From NCBI GenBank assembly GCA_964638165.1, contig CAZWYJ010000013.1, forward strand, positions 1-19,660: a DNA stretch of 19,660 bases, given 5' to 3'. Positions 13,872 through 19,660 of this stretch are shown here, piece by piece. This DNA comes from 2-12-FULL-60-25 sp964638165 (lineage in GTDB: Bacteria > Patescibacteriota > Patescibacteriia > 2-12-FULL-60-25). The notes under the pieces were generated by a model. It saw only the letters and a program-made list of their open reading frames with translations, was not told where the DNA came from and did no database searches. The translations under genes and the position numbers were made by a program. Within the stretch, counting starts at the first letter, position 1; each line of letters starts with the position of its first letter.

Positions 13872-16800
13872 TAGATCTCCTCGCCCTGACGGATCTGTAA
13901 TGACCCCGGGAACACAATCCACGGACGCCGTGCCTCGACACTTCCGAACGCATCCGTTTGCGGACGATCCGGATCGCACTCGTTCGGACCGATGGCGGAG
14001 ACAGAGCCCGTATCTTCGAACACATTCGTTCTGATGAGGGACGCGTCGAAACACCCGCCATTCTCATGGCGAATAGGCGCGCCTGCGAGATCCGTTGGCT
14101 GTCGTGAACGATTATCCCAACTCGCCCGACACTCACCGGAGCACCAGCCCCAATTATCAATGAGGAGAATGCGCGGGGTAAAGCGACAGGACTGCGTCGC
14201 CGTATCAAAGCACCCTTGTGGCTGAGCCATATTCTCAACGCAGGTATCTCCGGGTGCGCAATCGTCCGATGCATCGCACTCTCTGCCCGGATCACCCGAG
14301 CAACGACCGGAATCGGAACACGTCGTTAATCCGTTTCCAGGGACACAGCTATATGAATGGCGGAAATCGAAGAATTGTTCCTCGCAGGCATCCGTGGTGC
14401 TGCCAAAAGCCGTGCGCGAATCGCAGAACCCGGATTCACCGCCAAAATCACACTGCGCATCATCCCAACACCGCTTATTCAGATTATTTGAACAGTTCCC
14501 CATGGTCACGCACTGACCGCCTCCCGGAGGACAGTCCGCATCCGTTTCACAGGTGAGGCCCGGGGTCTCCGAACACTCCTTCGGGGTTCCGCAGTACGGC
14601 TTGCGATTCTTCAGGAAAGCATCCGGCAATTCCGTGCGCGTCCCATCGCCCCAATCCACGAGCACGCGCCGGAGCGGCATCTGCTCATGCGCGGCCCATG
14701 CGTAGAATCGAACCGTCGCGATATTACTCCCGGATCCGCCATTCACCACGCCTTCGGCAATGCCGTTCAGGCTGAAACTATCGAGTGATGCGATCCGACA
14801 TCGCGAACCTTGGCACGTGCGAGGATCCGGCGCACCGGTATGCGGAGGAATCGGATTGTAGTAATCCACGTAGTTGTAATCCATGTCGGACGCGCTCATC
14901 TGAGTGCTTGGCGCGTTCGAACGCAGGTAGCGCGGAGAGGAGAGTCCCGGCGTCACGTCCGTCGGCAACGGCCGGTCGTCCCGGATGCTGTTTGCCGCGT
15001 TCAGCAAATCGTAGCCGAACAGACCGCAGTACTCGTCATTCGGATCCTCGCAGAACTGCGGACGTGGCCAGTACCCGGCAGGATGCGTGCAGATATTCGA
15101 GTCCTCCCCCGGCTTGCCCTCAAGCTCCGGACGATTACTCGCATCTTCACTCCCTTCCGGCCAACAGGCATCCGCTCCGCTCTCCGGCCGACCATACGGA
15201 TCATCCGCATCCGACTCGTTTGCAACGCGATTGCACCAGCCACCAGCTTGGCCCTGAAGGCTCCTAAAGAGCGAATCACTCACATTCGGGGGTCGGCAGT
15301 CCGTATCCGCGCCACACGTTTCACCATCCCGTCCTCCCCCGCGACAGATGCCGGTGATCGAACGATTTTCGGAACTGGAAACGCCTTGACGCCACATGAG
15401 TGGCAATGATTCGCATGCGCCATAATGCGCGACCATCTGATTGAGATCGGCTTCGTTTTCAGGTATCAGCGTCGTAGAAACGTATGGCGGAGAGTCAGTT
15501 GTCAATGGGGAGGTTAAAGACTGCCAGATACGCGAGACAAACAAAGGCTCATTCCCATCATATACCGGATTAGTTATATTATCGGATCCTCTAGGTCCGT
15601 CTTCCGAATCCCACCAAATATGCGGATTGAATCCCGGATAGAGCGAGAGGAGAGAAACGTCATTCCAGCGATCGTATGTAATCACCTCTCCCCCTGAATT
15701 GAACCACGAACCGGATGTATTGATACGAGTCGCAAAGAAACAGACATTATCATCGTCTTCGCACGAAGAAGTAAGACCCGCTACCTCGAGATCAACGTCT
15801 GCGAATGGTGGCCACATGGGCTTAGCTGGCCAGAATGCATCGTCATACACTGCGCTATTCGGATAAACCGCTTGACCATCAACCGTCTCTGATGCCGTAA
15901 ACCACGTATGAAGATATCCTGGAACATCTTCTCCAAGGAGCCCGCCGTCGAGCAAAAATCCATTGGTCGCCATATAGAAATACCGCGTTATCTCACCATC
16001 ATTAGAAACATGGATCGGGTTGAGCCTGGATGAGTGCTGGCCTAGGCCACCATCCCCGTCATGCGATGTCCTCGCCCAGTAGAACATATTATTAACGGAA
16101 CCCGATGGCCAGAAGTTCCGCGCCATGAAGTGACAATCTTCGTCATGGCCCGCTCTACACTGCGCCCATGGACGATCCGCGCACGTCCCTACGGAGGCTC
16201 CGTCCTCTACGATACACGCACCGCTGACGATCTCTTGAGGACACTCAGCGCTCTGCGCACTCTCGCGCGTGCAGTAGCTCGCATACGTCGGACGATTATC
16301 ATCACCGACAAACTCCTTCACCTTGCCCGGATCGCGCACGCTATTCTGACAGCGGAAGGCTCCTCCACGAATTGCGACAGCGCGAGTGCATCCTGTTTGA
16401 TACTGATTCGAGGTCGGATGGCACTCATAAGGGCAATCACCCAAACCTCCGTCCGCGCCACTGCAAGCAAAATTTCCGCTACTCATTTGCTCCCAGTGAG
16501 CGTCAATGGCCTGCTTTGTTATCGTGGAACCATTCTGCGCAAGATACGTCCCCCCATTCGGATCCGATGTCGGGTCATACCCGTTAAAGAGCGCACACGC
16601 CCCGTACATCGGGGTCAAGATACCGCTCACATCCTGACGCATAGGCGCCCGATGGCAGATATCCGGATCCGTGGAGCAGTCCAATCCTCGGTTCACGCCA
16701 CTGAACACATTGCACACGCGCTGTTCAAATATCCCGCCGGCATTTAAGCCTCCGCGCAAACACTTCCCTTGCAATCCGCAGTACTCTCGGGATAGATCTT

Positions 16801-19660
16801 CTCCATTTTCCAGCTCATCAACCGGCGGACACCACTGTCCGAACTGCGGGCTCCGCGGATCCGTACAGGCATAGTCGTCGCGCGTGACCGCGCGAGGATA
16901 GTATCCGTAAATGCGGTAGATCTTGGCGAAGACATTGCTCAACATCCCCCACTTGCTGGTCGGATACTTCGTGGCCGTAAAGTAGCTCTGCCCCGGCGAG
17001 GTAAACGTGGGCGGATTCATCGGATTCACATCCACCTGATCCACACCGGTCATAAAGAGCGGTTGCTCGCCCGCATCCCCGGTTGCCAAACTCGCACCGA
17101 ACGGAATGTTCGTCGTATTCCAGCTGAAACCGTTCTTCATGCTATACGTGCCATTCGCGCTATTGCGATCCGTAAACACCACGGATTCATGACTGTCCTT
17201 ACTCACCGTTTCCAAAAGTTCCCGACAGATATCCGCGGAATTCATGTTCATGTACATGTAGATGTAGCGCGTCTGGTCGCCCGGAGCGCACGCCGTCACC
17301 CACAGTCCCACGAACTGGAACGGGCCCACGAGCTGGTCCGGGTTCACCTCCTCCGGACTCCGATTATTCTCCTCCGGATTCGTATCCTCAAAAACCGCGC
17401 GAATGGAGAACCACGGGTCCGAAGATTCGCACTTGCCGTACACCGGACGGCGTGACAAATGATCCAGCCCGCTACGCCCGATATCCGAAGTAAAGGCCTG
17501 GAATCTCTGCTGACCCTCGGCTCGGTAATTAAGTTCCCATGTCTTGATAAAGCACGTTCCGTCCTCGCTCCGATTGTCCGGGGAATCCTCCCCGCCCTGA
17601 ACAAGGCAATCCACTTTTACCGGAATTCCGTTATCGGAACCGTCTTCGGTCACGATCTGCGCCGTACTGCGATTCAAGGTGCCGCCACCTTCCTGCAAGT
17701 ACTTCTGAAAATTCGCATGCCACGTATTATCCGCCTCTTCCCATCCCTTTCCATTCTTCTTCTGTTCCTTCTTATTGTAATTCTCCACCTTTGCATCACC
17801 CCATATCTCGCTGTACGCGCATGCGATCTTATTATCCGGAACCGAGAATGAAAAGTTCGCGATAGCGTCTTCCGTGGAATAATCGCGCGTCGTCTCCCAA
17901 TCCTGCGGCGGATTCCCGAGCGCCCCGTACGCAATATGATTCGGATTGAAAAGGAAAGCGTACTCCGTATACGAACGACCCGTGCCTTGCCCGGTCGTCA
18001 CGAGGCGCATGGCATCGGAGTCAACCACGAATGCCTGACCCTTCTCGTCATCAATGGACTCGCACCGATCCCCTTCCTGCGTCCCGTCCGCCTTGTGACC
18101 GTCAAGCGAAGCACCGGGCTCATTCCCCGTACATCCGCCCCAGAAAAGGAAGTTCGTACAGCTTCCGTCGGACGTAAACCAATCCGCATAGAACAGAGCG
18201 GAGATACGCCCGGCATAACGACCCTCGCTATTCGGCATAGGACCGACCGCCCCCTTGCAAGAATACTTATCCCTGCAGTTCATGCTCACGTTTACGGTAT
18301 TCATGCCATGAGCAAGATTCGTGTAGTCAATGACATCTCTCACCTCAGCCGCCAGAGGGACGAACTGCAAAGCTAAACGCTCCCAAGAGAATCCCTCCTC
18401 CGGGAGCCTGCTCGGCCATGCCGCCTCCGGATTCAATCGCTGAACACGAGGGCTGCGCACCGGACTCGAACAGTAGTAGCGACCGGAAGACTGCGGGGGT
18501 TGGAAGCCGGCCGTAGGACTCCAGTGATACTGATCTCCGGGGCCGGAAAGGACCGGAGCCGGATTCCAGGTAAGGCACTCCCGACGCGACGCGTCTCCGG
18601 CAACCGAGCGCGACACGTCATACTCCAAACACTGCCCGGTCACGCCACGAACGAGCTTCACGTCCGTAATCGGCATGCACGTCCCACCCTCTCCACAACG
18701 GATATCAACCTCTCCGGGCGTCAATGCCGCCATCGAGACAGCGGATACCGAATCCGTTTCTCCGTCTCCCGAAGGTGTCGTGACCGTCACGTTGACGTTT
18801 TGACTTCCCTCGATCCCTGAATTTGGAACACACGGCAAGCCGTCACGATGACCACCGATACACACGGCATTCACAACATTCGTACTCAATGGCTCATAAA
18901 ACTTCGTCGTTCCTCCGCCATACTGAACGCGCTTGTACACGCAGGCGCAGTCCTCGCCGTACTCACAGAAATTCGCATTCCCATACCCGGAAACCGCACG
19001 AACCGGCTCCGGAGGATTCGTGGAGTCATCCCATTCCAGCACGAAATTATTGCTAAACGGCGAATCCGGCTCCGGTGCGGCCTTGCACTGCGTATTCGGA
19101 AAACTCCGAGCAAGCACCTGATCGCTTTCCGGATTTTCCACGCTCTTAAAACGGCTGACGAGCACGGGAGCGCTAAGATTATCCGCGATCACGGACGTTC
19201 CGGAAATGAGATCCGCCGATGGCGTCTGATCCATTGGGAGCCAGCAGAAATCTCCGGTCGGATTCGGTCGCCCCGCGGCATCCGCCTGAATGCCGTACGC
19301 GCCCGTTTGCAGGAAGACGCAGGTGGAAGACGAAAAGCCTAATGAAAGCATGATATTCCGCTCTTCTTGGGTTGCGAAACGAGCATTGCCAACCATCGGA
19401 ACCGGAACGGCAAGCCGATAATCCTTCTTAAATTTCGCGGCAACGGACGGATCGGATGAGAAGAGGGATCCGATCGGCTTGAGAGAAGAATCCATCACCT
19501 GAAAATGATCCGGGATCGTGAATCCGCTATAGTCCACGGCGCCGAATCCAACCGGTCGGGACGCATACGTCGCCGCATCCGTCACTCGATGTTCCTGCAG
19601 AATTGTATCGCTCAATAATGAAGAACGGTCCACGTAGCTCGTGCAGAACGGAATCCCCTC
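13871..19660 (-). CDS. Giant Cys-rich, probably secreted protein with PKD-like motif (5' end outside window)
   Basis: The frame is open to the window edge, so the N-terminus, and any signal peptide, is missing; 1,929 codons are visible. I do not recognise a catalytic domain. The chain is rich in Cys, Asn, Gly, Ser and aromatic residues, as in extracellular proteins. Short Cys modules of the type C-x2-G-x3-G-x2-C-x2-D-x-D-C-x(4-6)-C recur, for example near 15290-15350, at 14440-14560 and near 14220-14320. A PKD-like strand ending VDWGDGT is encoded near 14640-14660. The matching HSYSC strand is about 95 residues further on, near 14345-14360, with about ten cysteines in between. The C-terminus (RRPWIVFPGSLQIRQ) has no sortase motif or membrane anchor. 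Likely a surface or adhesin-type protein, by inference from composition only. The stop is TAA at 13871-13873. Confidence 0.85.
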   Translation of the reverse strand, partial: EGIPFCTSYVDRSSLLSDTILQEHRVTDAATYASRPVGFGAVDYSGFTIPDHFQVMDSSLKPIGSLFSSDPSVAAKFKKDYRLAVPVPMVGNARFATQEERNIMLSLGFSSSTCVFLQTGAYGIQADAAGRPNPTGDFCWLPMDQTPSADLISGTSVIADNLSAPVLVSRFKSVENPESDQVLARSFPNTQCKAAPEPDSPFSNNFVLEWDDSTNPPEPVRAVSGYGNANFCEYGEDCACVYKRVQYGGGTTKFYEPLSTNVVNAVCIGGHRDGLPCVPNSGIEGSQNVNVTVTTPSGDGETDSVSAVSMAALTPGEVDIRCGEGGTCMPITDVKLVRGVTGQCLEYDVSRSVAGDASRRECLTWNPAPVLSGPGDQYHWSPTAGFQPPQSSGRYYCSSPVRSPRVQRLNPEAAWPSRLPEEGFSWERLALQFVPLAAEVRDVIDYTNLAHGMNTVNVSMNCRDKYSCKGAVGPMPNSEGRYAGRISALFYADWFTSDGSCTNFLFWGGCTGNEPGASLDGHKADGTQEGDRCESIDDEKGQAFVVDSDAMRLVTTGQGTGRSYTEYAFLFNPNHIAYGALGNPPQDWETTRDYSTEDAIANFSFSVPDNKIACAYSEIWGDAKVENYNKKEQKKNGKGWEEADNTWHANFQKYLQEGGGTLNRSTAQIVTEDGSDNGIPVKVDCLVQGGEDSPDNRSEDGTCFIKTWELNYRAEGQQRFQAFTSDIGRSGLDHLSRRPVYGKCESSDPWFSIRAVFEDTNPEENNRSPEEVNPDQLVGPFQFVGLWVTACAPGDQTRYIYMYMNMNSADICRELLETVSKDSHESVVFTDRNSANGTYSMKNGFSWNTTNIPFGASLATGDAGEQPLFMTGVDQVDVNPMNPPTFTSPGQSYFTATKYPTSKWGMLSNVFAKIYRIYGYYPRAVTRDDYACTDPRSPQFGQWCPPVDELENGEDLSREYCGLQGKCLRGGLNAGGIFEQRVCNVFSGVNRGLDCSTDPDICHRAPMRQDVSGILTPMYGACALFNGYDPTSDPNGGTYLAQNGSTITKQAIDAHWEQMSSGNFACSGADGGLGDCPYECHPTSNQYQTGCTRAVAIRGGAFRCQNSVRDPGKVKEFVGDDNRPTYASYCTRESAQSAECPQEIVSGACIVEDGASVGTCADRPWAQCRAGHDEDCHFMARNFWPSGSVNNMFYWARTSHDGDGGLGQHSSRLNPIHVSNDGEITRYFYMATNGFLLDGGLLGEDVPGYLHTWFTASETVDGQAVYPNSAVYDDAFWPAKPMWPPFADVDLEVAGLTSSCEDDDNVCFFATRINTSGSWFNSGGEVITYDRWNDVSLLSLYPGFNPHIWWDSEDGPRGSDNITNPVYDGNEPLFVSRIWQSLTSPLTTDSPPYVSTTLIPENEADLNQMVAHYGACESLPLMWRQGVSSSENRSITGICRGGGRDGETCGADTDCRPPNVSDSLFRSLQGQAGGWCNRVANESDADDPYGRPESGADACWPEGSEDASNRPELEGKPGEDSNICTHPAGYWPRPQFCEDPNDEYCGLFGYDLLNAANSIRDDRPLPTDVTPGLSSPRYLRSNAPSTQMSASDMDYNYVDYYNPIPPHTGAPDPRTCQGSRCRIASLDSFSLNGIAEGVVNGGSGSNIATVRFYAWAAHEQMPLRRVLVDWGDGTRTELPDAFLKNRKPYCGTPKECSETPGLTCETDADCPPGGGQCVTMGNCSNNLNKRCWDDAQCDFGGESGFCDSRTAFGSTTDACEEQFFDFRHSYSCVPGNGLTTCSDSGRCSGDPGRECDASDDCAPGDTCVENMAQPQGCFDTATQSCRFTPRILLIDNWGWCSGECRASWDNRSRQPTDLAGAPIRHENGGCFDASLIRTNVFEDTGSVSAIGPNECDPDRPQTDAFGSVEARRPWIVFPGSLQIRQGEEI

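Noticed and set aside
13871..13930. Sortase or C-terminal membrane anchor at the end of the giant protein
   Set aside because: The last residues are polar (QIRQGEEI), with no LPxTG-like motif, hydrophobic helix or basic tail.
16061..16747. Plus-strand open frame of 228 codons inside the giant gene
   Set aside because: Arg/Ile-rich shadow of the minus-strand gene with no start signal or recognisable domain.

Overview
The window looks like part of a Candidate Phyla Radiation (Patescibacteria) genome, most likely Parcubacteria-like; the exact lineage cannot be fixed from sequence alone. Reasons: a NusA with an insertion in its N-terminal domain and an acidic tail in place of the C-terminal repeats; a short YidC without the proteobacterial periplasmic domain; a DUF4870-type membrane protein; a winged-helix nucleotidyltransferase; a very large Cys-rich secreted-type protein; and almost no Shine-Dalgarno sequences. 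UGA is used only as a stop and RF2 is intact, so the code is the standard bacterial one, not the UGA-to-Gly code of Gracilibacteria/Absconditabacteria. All thirteen genes lie on the minus strand, so transcription runs from high to low coordinates.

Layout in the direction of transcription. 19660-13871: C-terminal 1,900+ residues of a giant Cys-rich protein with a PKD-like WGDGT motif, open at the window edge. 13687-12092: a 531-residue cytoplasmic-looking coiled-coil protein of unknown function, with its own extended -10 promoter, a C-terminal DVDLS repeat tail and a clear intrinsic terminator. 11854-10400: nusA. 10091-7947: yidC, a PRC-barrel protein and a nucleotidyltransferase-fold protein (the last two overlap by 7 nt). 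7801-6437: O-antigen-ligase-type membrane protein. 6339-4331: groES-groEL, with a CIRCE operator in front and a GAAA-tetraloop terminator behind. 4127-3756: an AT-rich four-helix-bundle protein gene (23S rRNA intervening-sequence protein family) set between complementary 27-nt repeats. 3692-3354: DUF4870-like protein. 3157-2024: prfB. 1920-118: an ABC exporter half-transporter.

Most genes are housekeeping (translation termination, transcription elongation, membrane insertion, chaperonin) mixed with envelope functions. The most unusual signal is between the genes. Nearly every stop codon on the minus strand is followed within about 0-36 nt by an inverted repeat built from a short, low-complexity word, and the word differs from spacer to spacer (ATTCGTAATTC, GGATTTGCAGG, GATTGTTAGATT, CGTATTTCGG, GTAGATC, GGTTGATT, AGGTTTTGG, GTCCGTA). 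One family (CGTATTTCGG) recurs in four spacers. The second candidate of interest is the repeat-bounded four-helix-bundle gene, which is built like a 23S rRNA intervening sequence but lies between protein genes.
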